Below, piece by piece: positions 1-6,535 of a stretch of 6,535 nucleotides of DNA. The position numbers and the translations under genes are program-made. The notes below the pieces were generated by a model. That model had not been told where the DNA came from, made no database searches, and was given only the letters and a program-made list of their open reading frames with translations. Within the stretch, counting starts at the first letter, position 1. Each line of letters opens with the position of its first letter. Where the stretch lies: positions 1-6,535 of the forward strand of contig JAFGEY010000299.1 in the NCBI GenBank assembly GCA_016931365.1, in the 5' to 3' direction. The DNA is from Anaerolineae bacterium. GTDB lineage: Bacteria; Chloroflexota; Anaerolineae; JAFGEY01.

Positions 1-89
1 CTGGTCAAGATAACCGACAAGGCTATGGCCGTGCCGACAAAGAGCCAGGAATTCACATTCTTGATGGTTTGGTAAAAGCGGCTAAGCAT
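1..89 (-). CDS. N-terminus of an unidentified membrane-anchored protein (partial, runs off the left edge)
   Basis: Only the first 29 codons are visible and I do not recognise the family. The frame opens with ATG at 89-87 and has no stop before the window edge. The peptide starts MLSRFYQTIKNVN, a short basic/polar stretch, followed by SWLFVGTAIALSVILT, a hydrophobic run that fits a signal anchor or first transmembrane helix. The start is well supported: AGGAG lies seven bases upstream, inside the last codons of kinase A, and only three bases separate that gene's stop from this ATG. This points to translational coupling and membership in the same operon. By position it could be another sensor kinase, a membrane-bound partner or an unrelated membrane protein; the visible part cannot decide. 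I am fairly sure a gene starts here and unsure what it is. Confidence 0.66.
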   Translation of the reverse strand, partial: MLSRFYQTIKNVNSWLFVGTAIALSVILT

Positions 90-92
90 AAC

Positions 93-2582
93 TTATCTCC
101 TGCCTTGATCGGCTGACTGCCCATCCTGGACGGGCAGGGTAAAGTAAAATGTGGCCCCGCTGGCTGCGCCCTCCGACTCGACCCAGATCCGGCCGCCGTG
201 GAATTCGACAATTCTTTTCACAAGCGTAAGGCCGATGCCTGTGCCTTCAACCTGTGGATCCAATTTATTGAAAAGACCAAATATCTCTTCATGGTATTCA
301 GGGGCGATGCCGATGCCGTTATCCTTGACAAAGAAAACCGGCTTGCTGTCATCCTCGCCGCGTTGGCCGATTTGGATGCGCGGCTCGGGCTGGTCTCCCA
401 TAAATTTCGCCGCGTTGTCAATCAGGTTTTGCAAAACTTCTGTCAGGCGTTGGCGATCTCCGTAAACGGCAGGCAGGTCTGGATCCAATTCGACCGTAAT
501 GCCGCCTGTTTCGAGCCGGCCATGGACGAGTTCCAACGCATCGCGGGCCAGAGCGGCAAACGGTATGGTCATTGAGGGGTTCATCACGCGGCCGATGCGC
601 GAGAGCTTCAGCAACTCATCAAGCAGCAGTTGCATTCGGATGAGAGCATCGTTGATGTGGGCGACGTCGGCCTTGACCCGCGCTATATCGCCCAACAAGG
701 CGTCTCTTTCCAGAAAGCCGACAAAGCCGCCGATGGTGATCAGTGGGCTTTTCAGGTCGTGCGAGACGGTGTAGGTGAAGCGTTCCAGTTCGGTGTTCTT
801 GGCTTCCAGTTCAGCGATCAGCTTTTCTCGCTCATTGTCATATTGGATGCGCTCAGTTACATCGCGGGTGTTGAGCACAAAGCCGGAAATAGCCGGTTCG
901 TGTAGCAAGTTACGCCCAATGCCTTCGTGAATGTGCAGTGTGCCATCGGCGTGAATGACGCGCGCCAGAACTGTTTCGGCTTGATCGGTCGAATTGGAAA
1001 GGATTTGCGGCCACTGGGCCTTGAGCCGCTCGGCAGTTTGGGGGTGAAGCAGCGTAAAGATGGTCTGATCGATCAGCATTTCTGGCGCATAGCCCATCAC
1101 ACGGCTGACCGATGGGCTGGCGTAGCGGATGGTCGCGTCGGCGTCGAGAATATAGATCATATCGTAGGCGTTTTCGGTCAAGACACGAAAGCGGGCTTCG
1201 CTGGCGCGGAGGGCCTGTTCAGAGCGTTTGCGTTCGGTGATGTCGCGGGTGATCGATCCCAGGCAATATCCTTTCTGTGCGGCAATGGGGAACACCGACT
1301 GTTGAACAAACACGCGTCGTCCATTCGGTTGGCAAACTTCGGCTTCGGTCGTCATCAGATAGTGCGGAATTTGTCCTGAATCCACAATGTCGAGCACGAT
1401 TTCCTTGATGCGTTCATTATTCCCAGGCTTGCGACGTTCTGGATCGACCATTTCGGATTGAATGTCCCAGAGCGCCATTCCAATCGCGTGTGTGTGGCTC
1501 AAGCCCGAAATCTGTTCTTGCGCTTGATTCCACTCAACCACTTTGCCCTTTTCGTCAACGAGGGTGAACCCTTCGGATGATTGCTCGATAAAGCTGCGGA
1601 ATTTTTGTTCGCTTGCACGTAGTGCATCCTCAGCTTGCCTGCGCTCCGTGATGTCGTGTAGCAGAACCAGATAGGCCGACTGACCTTCCCACTCAGTTTC
1701 GACGATGCGCACTTCGGTCATTTCCTGGGGTGTGCCCGTCCCTGGAATTTCAAGCGCCGTGCTCTGGGCGGCGGCCACCGAAAAAGGCGAAGGCGAGCCA
1801 GCTAACTGATCGGGCGGCCGGCCGAAAAATGATCCGGCGGCCCGGTTAGCAAAGCGCACAACTTCTTGTCGGTCTATGATCAGGATTCCATCGATGCCTC
1901 GCTCGACAATATTGTGAAAACTGGCAATGCTCGTTGACAAGAGGCGATTGGCCGTTTCCAGATCTTGCGCGCGCTCAACGAGCAAGGTGCGTGCCTGTAA
2001 CGCTTCCCGATTGGCTTCATTAGCCGCCTGGAGCGCTTTACCAAAAAGCCACTGGCTCGTCACCGCCATGACAAGCGTCATGGCAAAGCCGATGCCTTCA
2101 ACGATGATGGGCGAGAGGCCGACCGGATCGGGCAATTCGCCCAGGACAAGCCATTTCTGGTTGAAAGCAAGAGCAAAAACAACGTATGTCACCAGACTGA
2201 CGATAGCTGCAACCACACCAACACGAGGCGTTGCCAAAACAGCAGCTACCACCGTCAAGGCCAGGAGAAACTGGCGTCCACCGCTGACCAACCAGCCCGA
2301 GTAAAGCGCAAAAGCGCCAAATCCATACAAGATGACGAGAAATCCACGCGCACGCCATTCATCTTGAACCAAAGGGAGAATGGTCAGGAGCACAACAACG
2401 ACATACGCAACGACATACACAGGCAAGTTATAGACACGATCGAATCCTGATGCCGTCCACCGCCACAGGCTGGCGGCAACGCCCAGGAAACCCAACACCA
2501 AAATCGTGCCCAACTGAATCCTGACTGCACGATGTCGCTGTTGGCGCAGCCAGATTGTCCAATCCATTGGCCTTTCGTTCAT
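93..2582 (-). CDS. Membrane-bound PAS sensor histidine kinase (kinase A; 6 TM, 3 PAS, HisKA, HATPase_c)
   Basis: This is an 829-residue membrane sensor kinase expected to autophosphorylate on a histidine and pass the phosphate to a response regulator not seen here. Residues about 22-180 hold some six hydrophobic helices with no large outside loop, followed by a charged coiled coil (about 182-216). Three PAS domains follow, at about 217-313, 325-452 and 462-580. The first two end in DITER-type linkers and the third in DVTER. HisKA is at about 598-664 with VSHDLKSP and the phospho-accepting His608. HATPase_c is at about 706-818 with N box NLIDNAAKF (Asn723), G1 DNGIGI (754-759), F box IFGLFNKL and G2 GTGIGL (780-785). 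All catalytic motifs look intact; there is no receiver domain. An in-frame ATG at 2606 would add eight residues but has no good binding site. The ATG at 2582 has AAGGAG eight bases upstream, so I use it. The signal sensed cannot be read from sequence; no LOV cysteine motif or phytochrome region is seen in the PAS domains. It lies 49 bp after kinase B and 3 bp before the next gene. Confidence 0.95.
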   Translation of the reverse strand: MNERPMDWTIWLRQQRHRAVRIQLGTILVLGFLGVAASLWRWTASGFDRVYNLPVYVVAYVVVVLLTILPLVQDEWRARGFLVILYGFGAFALYSGWLVSGGRQFLLALTVVAAVLATPRVGVVAAIVSLVTYVVFALAFNQKWLVLGELPDPVGLSPIIVEGIGFAMTLVMAVTSQWLFGKALQAANEANREALQARTLLVERAQDLETANRLLSTSIASFHNIVERGIDGILIIDRQEVVRFANRAAGSFFGRPPDQLAGSPSPFSVAAAQSTALEIPGTGTPQEMTEVRIVETEWEGQSAYLVLLHDITERRQAEDALRASEQKFRSFIEQSSEGFTLVDEKGKVVEWNQAQEQISGLSHTHAIGMALWDIQSEMVDPERRKPGNNERIKEIVLDIVDSGQIPHYLMTTEAEVCQPNGRRVFVQQSVFPIAAQKGYCLGSITRDITERKRSEQALRASEARFRVLTENAYDMIYILDADATIRYASPSVSRVMGYAPEMLIDQTIFTLLHPQTAERLKAQWPQILSNSTDQAETVLARVIHADGTLHIHEGIGRNLLHEPAISGFVLNTRDVTERIQYDNEREKLIAELEAKNTELERFTYTVSHDLKSPLITIGGFVGFLERDALLGDIARVKADVAHINDALIRMQLLLDELLKLSRIGRVMNPSMTIPFAALARDALELVHGRLETGGITVELDPDLPAVYGDRQRLTEVLQNLIDNAAKFMGDQPEPRIQIGQRGEDDSKPVFFVKDNGIGIAPEYHEEIFGLFNKLDPQVEGTGIGLTLVKRIVEFHGGRIWVESEGAASGATFYFTLPVQDGQSADQGRR
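97..101 (-). promoter_or_regulatory. Ribosome binding site of the left-edge gene, embedded in the end of kinase A
   Basis: Read on the minus strand the sequence is GGCAGGAGATAAGTTATG. AGGAG lies seven bases before the ATG at 89. The last two sense codons of kinase A (AGG AGA, Arg-Arg) form this site, so ribosomes finishing kinase A end on the next gene's binding site. This fixes the start of the left-edge gene and suggests coupled translation. Confidence 0.75.
643..773 (-). repeat. Near-identical DHp tract shared with kinase B (copy in kinase A)
   Basis: These 131 bases align without gaps to 3170-3300 at a constant offset of 2527 and differ at only two positions, 705 and 729, both silent. 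The tract encodes the stretch from YTVSHDLKSP through RVKADVAHINDAL, that is helix 1 of the dimerisation and phosphotransfer domain with its histidine. Beyond 773 the two genes drop at once to about 81 percent identity (8 mismatches in 42 bases). On the other side there is a mismatch cluster at about 628-642, then another well-matched patch at 592-627 with one difference. Confidence 0.85.
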
Positions 2583-2590
2583 CCTGTCAT

Positions 2591-2596
2591 CTCCTT
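2591..2596 (-). promoter_or_regulatory. Ribosome binding site deciding the start of kinase A
   Basis: The minus-strand sequence AAGGAGATGACAGGATG puts a strong AAGGAG eight bases ahead of the ATG at 2582. The alternative ATG at 2606 lies upstream of this site and is preceded only by GGGCGC, so translation from 2582 is preferred. The site sits in the 49-bp gap after kinase B's TGA stop. That gap shows no convincing promoter and no terminator-like stem with a T run, so read-through from kinase B is likely. Confidence 0.8.
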
Positions 2597-2631
2597 GCGC
2601 GCTCATGCGCCCATGTCTTTGCGCTAATGTA

Positions 2632-5600
2632 TCACTGTATGTTGTCTTGCCGAGTAGAACTGGAGGGCAACGTCAGACAAAACGTTGCCCCCTGTCCTGG
2701 CTGGCTCTCGACCCAGATTTTGCCGCCGTGCGTCTCGACGATGCGCTTGGCCAGGGCCAGCCCGACGCCGGTGCCTTCGCTCTGTGGGTCGAGCTTGTCG
2801 AACAGGCCAAAAATCTGGTCGTGATACTGCGGTTCGATGCCCATGCCGTTGTCGCGCACGTACAAGATCATTTGGCCCTGATCCTGCCTTGCGCCGATCT
2901 CGACGCGTGGCTGTGGCTGGTCGCCCATAAATTTGCAGGCGTTATCCAGCAGGTTTTGCACGACTTCGACCAGCCGCGCCCGGTCGCCATAGATGATGGG
3001 CAGGTCGGGCGTAATCTCTACCATCACGTCGCGCGCCTCGATGCGCCCGCGCACCGCCTCGACGGCCTCACAGGCGATGGCTTCGAACGACACCACTTCC
3101 GGTGGATTTATGATCCGACCGATGCGCGAGAGCTCCAGCAACTCATCAAGCAGCTCCTGCATTTTGGCCAGAGCATCGTTGATGTGGGCGACGTCGGCCT
3201 TGACCCGCGCTATATCGCCCAACAAGGCGTCCCTTTCCAGAAAGCCGACAAAGCCACCGATGGTGATCAGTGGGCTTTTCAGGTCGTGCGAGACGGTGTA
3301 AGCGAATCGTTCCAACTCGGCGTTCTTGGTTTCCAGCTCAGCCTGGATGCGTTTGCGTTCCTCCAGTTCCTGCTGGGCGGCTGTGAACAGCCTGGCGTTT
3401 TCGATAGCGATTATGGCCTGAACGCCAACGCCGGTAAGAATCTCGGCGTGGCGATTGTTATAGGCGTTCATCGTGTAGCTTTGGACCGAAAGCACACCCG
3501 CGACACGCTCTTTTTGCCACAGCGGCACGATGAGGATGGAGGCCGATTTGCGGCTCTTGTCGCCTAGGCTGGCTTGCATGGGGGACTGCAATTCTTCCGC
3601 GCTGCGGTGTAGGGTGAAGGGCTGCCCGGTACGCAGCACATAAGCGAGCCACGTGTCGGGACCCAAAGTCACGTCGGGTTCGTGATAACGGACGCCCAAA
3701 TCATACACGATGGGGAAGGATACCTGATTGCGTTCGGCGTCGTAGAGGCCGATATAGAATGCGTCCGCCGGCACAGTGCGCTGGACCTGGTGATAGATGA
3801 CCTCAAGCACGCTGTCCAGGTTTTGTAAAGTCGAAATGGCGCGGCTGATCTCGTTCGTCGTCGCCAGATATTCGGCCCGGTGTTGCGCTTCTTCGTACAA
3901 CCGCGTGTTTTCGATTGTGACCGTGGCTTGATCGGCGAACAGGCTGAGCAGGCGTATTTCGTCTTCGCTGAAAATCCCCGGCTGTTCGGTGTCGGTGACG
4001 TTCAACGTGCCGATGACATAATTTCTGGCCTTGAGCGGCACACTCAAAACGCGGCGGGCGCCCAACTTGTCGAAGACCGGCGACCGTCCCTCCCACGATT
4101 GATAATCCTCGACCATCATCGGCTTGCCTTCTTGCACGGCGCGACCGGCTATCCCTTCGCCTAGCTTCAGTCGCGCACCCAGATAGTCGACCGGCAGGTT
4201 GTGCAAGACAACAAGTTCGAGCGTCTGGTCTGGTCGCAGCAAGTACAGACTCCCTTGCAGGGCGCCGATGAGCGCAGCCCCGTGCTCGACAACTCTATGC
4301 AGCAATGTCGTCATATCAAGTTGCGCGTTGATATCCAATGAGGCTTCATACAGCTTGCGCAGCTCCGTCGCGCGTCGCGCTAACGACGCCTCGGCCTGCT
4401 TGCGCTCGGTGATGTCAACCAACTGCCCCATCGTACGCAGTTGCCCGGCAGCATCTCTGACGACGGTCACGCTCATTTCAGCTTGGCGCACCTGACCATC
4501 CTGCCGCAATACACTCAGTTCGTAGCGGGAAGGAAGCTGCTCTCCACGTCGCCGGCGGATATAGTAGTCAGCGACGAAGGCGCGGCTCTCATCAGAGAGA
4601 ACATGGCGAAAATCCATCCCGGCGAGTTCTTCACTTGAATAGTGCAATATGCGCCCTAGTTCATCGTTGACGTAAGTAAAGTGATAGGCATCGTCAACCA
4701 TAAAAATACCTACCAGGGCATTCTCAACGATAGAACGGTATTTTTCCTCACTTTCTCGCAGCGCTGCCTCCGTCTGTCTGCGTCCGGTGATGTCGCTGTG
4801 TGTCCCAATCACCCGGAGTGGTTTGCCGTCTTTTGTCCGCTCGATCACCTGGCCGCGATCCAGAATCCATTTGTACGTGCCGTCCTTGCATTGCAAACGG
4901 TGCTCGCTGATATAGAGTGGGGCCTCGCCTTCCAGGTGCTTGCGGATTTCCTCGTAAACGTAATCTCGATCATCAGGATAAATACGCGTATCCCATTCAG
5001 CCAGCGTGTCTCCGATCTCGTGCTCTGCAAAACCGAGCATGGCTTTCCATTGTCGAGAAAAATAGACCTGGTTCGTCTGGGCATTCCAGTCCCATACCCC
5101 GTCACCTGAACCTTCCAACGCGAACTGCCAGCGCGCTTCACTCTGTCGCAGCGCCTCTTTTGCCATCGCCGCTTCGACGACGGTGCTGGACAGCGAATAG
5201 GCCATCAGGAGAATCATCGCCAGATAGCCATACTCGATGGCATAGATAAATTGATACGCGCCCTGACTCACCAGCGTATCATTGAGCGCCGCCGCGTACA
5301 TACATCCTAGCGCCAGGAGCAAAGGCACGGTTTCACGTTGGTATCCCCGCCGGTAAAAACGCACGCTGATCCAGAGGATATACGTAGAAGCTGCCAGCCC
5401 CACCAGCCCCTGGACTGCCGTAAACGGCCCCAGGGTCGCTTCATAGTAGACGATCTGGTAGCCAAGGAGGGGCAGTGTAATGGCTTTGATGGCGGGCTGA
5501 TCGACCAGCCAGGTCAGCGCGCTGCGATCCACGCTCTGGACGATGACGACGAGCAGGTAGTATGCCGAAAAAGCATACGTGACGATTCCGGGCTTTTCCC

Positions 5601-5871
5601 CTGTATAATCAGACACAAACCACAAAAACGCCGTGGTCAAGAACGCCAGTGCGATGAACTGCACCCTTTGCCACTGTGCGCCCTCGGCAACCGAGACGGC
5701 GTTGTATAATCCGCTGCAGAACACGGCATAGAACCCTGTCGCCAGACACAGCAGCGCAAAGGTCAAGTCTTCGCGGTGCTGTTTCCGCCGGAAATAGATC
5801 AGGAGGTGATACAGGCCAACGTAAAAGGTAATGCTGGCGATGGCAATTGCCGGTATGGATTGCGCGTTCAT
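2632..5871 (-). CDS. Multi-sensor membrane histidine kinase (kinase B; 7TM-like, 2 PAS, 2 GAF, HisKA, HATPase_c)
   Basis: This is a 1079-residue sensor kinase with a layered input region. Residues about 4-229 form roughly seven or eight hydrophobic helices. The opening, with FYVGLYHLLIYF and then FYAVFCSGLYNA, resembles the 7TM modules (7TMR-DISM style) of other PAS kinases; that family call is inference. PAS 1 is at about 243-365 (GVWDWN start, PAS fold-3 style) and PAS 2 at about 374-490, each ending in a DIT linker. GAF 1 is at about 505-659 and GAF 2 at about 668-829, both ending in an IEN-R-L helix. A coiled-coil stretch (832-858) leads into HisKA with VSHDLKSP (His862). HATPase_c has N box NLLDNACKF (Asn977), G1 DNGMGI (1007-1012), F box IFGLFDKL and G2 GTGVGL (1033-1038). 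There is no receiver domain. Stop is TGA at 2632. The frame extends to an ATG at 5967, but those 32 extra codons lie mostly inside kinase C and lack membrane character. The ATG at 5871 has an AAAGGAAGG site and begins directly at the first membrane helix, so I chose it. Confidence 0.95.
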   Translation of the reverse strand: MNAQSIPAIAIASITFYVGLYHLLIYFRRKQHREDLTFALLCLATGFYAVFCSGLYNAVSVAEGAQWQRVQFIALAFLTTAFLWFVSDYTGEKPGIVTYAFSAYYLLVVIVQSVDRSALTWLVDQPAIKAITLPLLGYQIVYYEATLGPFTAVQGLVGLAASTYILWISVRFYRRGYQRETVPLLLALGCMYAAALNDTLVSQGAYQFIYAIEYGYLAMILLMAYSLSSTVVEAAMAKEALRQSEARWQFALEGSGDGVWDWNAQTNQVYFSRQWKAMLGFAEHEIGDTLAEWDTRIYPDDRDYVYEEIRKHLEGEAPLYISEHRLQCKDGTYKWILDRGQVIERTKDGKPLRVIGTHSDITGRRQTEAALRESEEKYRSIVENALVGIFMVDDAYHFTYVNDELGRILHYSSEELAGMDFRHVLSDESRAFVADYYIRRRRGEQLPSRYELSVLRQDGQVRQAEMSVTVVRDAAGQLRTMGQLVDITERKQAEASLARRATELRKLYEASLDINAQLDMTTLLHRVVEHGAALIGALQGSLYLLRPDQTLELVVLHNLPVDYLGARLKLGEGIAGRAVQEGKPMMVEDYQSWEGRSPVFDKLGARRVLSVPLKARNYVIGTLNVTDTEQPGIFSEDEIRLLSLFADQATVTIENTRLYEEAQHRAEYLATTNEISRAISTLQNLDSVLEVIYHQVQRTVPADAFYIGLYDAERNQVSFPIVYDLGVRYHEPDVTLGPDTWLAYVLRTGQPFTLHRSAEELQSPMQASLGDKSRKSASILIVPLWQKERVAGVLSVQSYTMNAYNNRHAEILTGVGVQAIIAIENARLFTAAQQELEERKRIQAELETKNAELERFAYTVSHDLKSPLITIGGFVGFLERDALLGDIARVKADVAHINDALAKMQELLDELLELSRIGRIINPPEVVSFEAIACEAVEAVRGRIEARDVMVEITPDLPIIYGDRARLVEVVQNLLDNACKFMGDQPQPRVEIGARQDQGQMILYVRDNGMGIEPQYHDQIFGLFDKLDPQSEGTGVGLALAKRIVETHGGKIWVESQPGQGATFCLTLPSSSTRQDNIQ
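3170..3300 (-). repeat. Near-identical DHp tract shared with kinase A (copy in kinase B)
   Basis: This is the partner of the tract at 643-773, with 129 of 131 bases identical. The two differences, at 3232 and 3256, leave the protein unchanged. The corresponding piece of kinase C (about 6404-6530) is far more different at both base and residue level, so strong purifying selection on the H box alone does not readily explain the match. Confidence 0.85.
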
Positions 5872-5875
5872 ATCG

Positions 5876-5884
5876 CCTTCCTTT
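5876..5884 (-). promoter_or_regulatory. Ribosome binding site deciding the start of kinase B
   Basis: The minus strand reads ATATAGAAAGGAAGGCGATATG. AAAGGAAGG follows directly on the TAG stop of kinase C (5887-5885). AAGGA is seven bases from the ATG at 5871, and the second AGG is four bases away. The whole gap between the two genes is 13 bases, leaving no room for a separate promoter or terminator. Confidence 0.78.
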
Positions 5885-6535
5885 CTATATCTGTGCCAGG
5901 GTGAAGCAAAACGTCGATCCGGCCCCCACCTCTGATTCGATCCAGATTTTGCCGCCGTGCGTCTCAATAATGCGCTTGACCAGGGTCAGGCCAATGCCGG
6001 TGCCGTCACTGGTAGAGTCAAGCTTGTTGAATAACTCAAAGACCTGGTCCTGATATTGCGCTGCGATGCCAATGCCGTTATCGCGCACGTAGAACACCAA
6101 TCCCGCTTCACTTTGGCGTGTGCCAATTTCAATCCGTGGGTGGGGTTGGGCGCCCATGAACTTGCAGGCGTTGTCCACCAGGTTCTGCACCACCTCCACC
6201 AGCCGCGCCCGGTCACCGTAGACGGTGGGGAGGTCGGGCGCGATTATGACCTCCGCACCGCGCGACGCAATTTGCCCACGCACTAATTCAACCACTTCCC
6301 GAACAATACCCTCAAAGGATGCCTCCTCCGGCGGGTTCATCAGACGTCCAATGCGCGACAGTTCCAACAGCTCAGTCAGCAGCCGCTGCATCTTGGCGAC
6401 GGCGTCGTTGATAAAGGCCACATCCTCCTTGACCCGTTTCAGATTCCCGGCCAGGGCATCCTGCTCTAAAAAGCCAACAAAGCCGGCAATCGTGATCAGC
6501 GGGCTTTTCAGATCGTGCGAGACGGTGTAGGTGAA
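5885..6535 (-). CDS. C-terminal kinase core of an upstream sensor histidine kinase (kinase C, partial, 5' end outside the window)
   Basis: The last 216 codons of a third sensor kinase are visible. The frame is open to the right edge and the gene must begin beyond it, since the first visible residues (FTYTVSHDLKSPL) are already the H box. The phospho-accepting histidine codon is 6517-6515. The HATPase_c domain follows with N box NLVDNACKF, G1 DNGIGI, F box VFELFNKL and G2 GTGIGL, and the protein ends in TFCFTLAQI with stop TAG. Catalytic motifs are all present, so the visible part looks functional. A GTG at 6421 could serve as a start on paper, but it is an internal Val codon in DHp helix 1, after the histidine. 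The input domains are unknown. In the ATPase domain this core is slightly closer to kinase B than to kinase A: both share NACKFMG, RARLVEVVQNL and YVRDNG with no gaps between them. It ends 13 bp before kinase B. Confidence 0.93.
   Translation of the reverse strand, partial: FTYTVSHDLKSPLITIAGFVGFLEQDALAGNLKRVKEDVAFINDAVAKMQRLLTELLELSRIGRLMNPPEEASFEGIVREVVELVRGQIASRGAEVIIAPDLPTVYGDRARLVEVVQNLVDNACKFMGAQPHPRIEIGTRQSEAGLVFYVRDNGIGIAAQYQDQVFELFNKLDSTSDGTGIGLTLVKRIIETHGGKIWIESEVGAGSTFCFTLAQI

Noticed and set aside
198..575. Plus-strand open frames over kinase A, for example 198-575 and 927-1379
   Set aside because: They are antisense shadows with no domain, no ribosome site and no independent support.
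2583..2606. An eight-codon extension of kinase A starting at 2606
   Set aside because: No good ribosome site precedes it, whereas AAGGAG sits at proper distance from the ATG at 2582. The difference does not affect function.
2583..2631. Possible promoter or terminator between kinases B and A
   Set aside because: A TACATT hexamer has no fitting -35 partner, and the only inverted repeat (GCGC-ATGA-GCGC) has a four-base stem and no T run. Neither is convincing.
2605..3567. A 320-codon open frame on the plus strand opposite kinase B's core
   Set aside because: It lies antisense to the DHp and ATPase domains, has no recognisable domain, and similar antisense frames appear at the same place opposite kinases A and C. 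Such mirrored frames come from the codon make-up of the real genes.
5872..5967. A 32-codon N-terminal extension of kinase B starting at 5967
   Set aside because: It overlaps the coding end of kinase C, is basic and without membrane character, and lacks the ribosome site seen at 5871.
5885..6421. Kinase C as a short stand-alone ATPase protein starting with GTG at 6421
   Set aside because: The frame continues upstream through the H box to the window edge, and the GTG is an internal Val of the DHp helix.

Overview
The window holds a run of sensory histidine kinase genes, all read on the minus strand and packed almost without gaps. Two are complete, one is cut by the right edge (its 5' part lies beyond position 6535), and a fourth gene of unknown function begins at 89 and runs off the left edge. 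No RNA gene, insertion sequence, CRISPR array or convincing terminator is visible. The only gene-free stretches are 49, 13 and 3 bases long, so the layout is that of one polycistronic unit transcribed from right to left.

Organism: this is a bacterium with moderately high GC and good Shine-Dalgarno sites. The PAS/GAF-rich architecture and the kinase core (SHDLKSPLITI, then GFVGFLE) resemble kinases common in Chloroflexota, especially Anaerolineae-like genomes. That is recollection of family style, not a search result. Cyanobacteria or other environmental bacteria with large sensory repertoires are not excluded.

Layout in order of transcription: (1) 6535-5885, C-terminal kinase core of an upstream kinase (kinase C); (2) 5871-2632, a 1079-residue kinase with seven or so membrane helices, two PAS, two GAF and a kinase core (kinase B); (3) 2582-93, an 829-residue kinase with about six membrane helices, three PAS and a kinase core (kinase A); (4) 89-1, the first 29 codons of a membrane-anchored protein. 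The second, third and fourth genes each have a strong ribosome binding site. These sites move the starts of kinases A and B inward from the longest possible reading frames.

How they work together: all three kinase cores are complete where visible (phospho-accepting His, N box, G1, F and G2 motifs) and clearly paralogous, while the input halves of A and B are unrelated. No receiver, phosphotransfer or response-regulator gene is in the window, so the partner must lie outside it. The most notable observation is a 131-bp tract around the phospho-accepting histidine. It is almost identical between kinases A and B (two silent differences) although the flanking DNA falls to roughly 80 percent, and kinase B's ATPase domain looks slightly closer to kinase C. 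That pattern suggests gene conversion of the DHp helix that sets partner choice, so A and B may feed the same response regulator. Otherwise this looks like an expanded sensory array of known families; I see no clear sign of a wholly new system.
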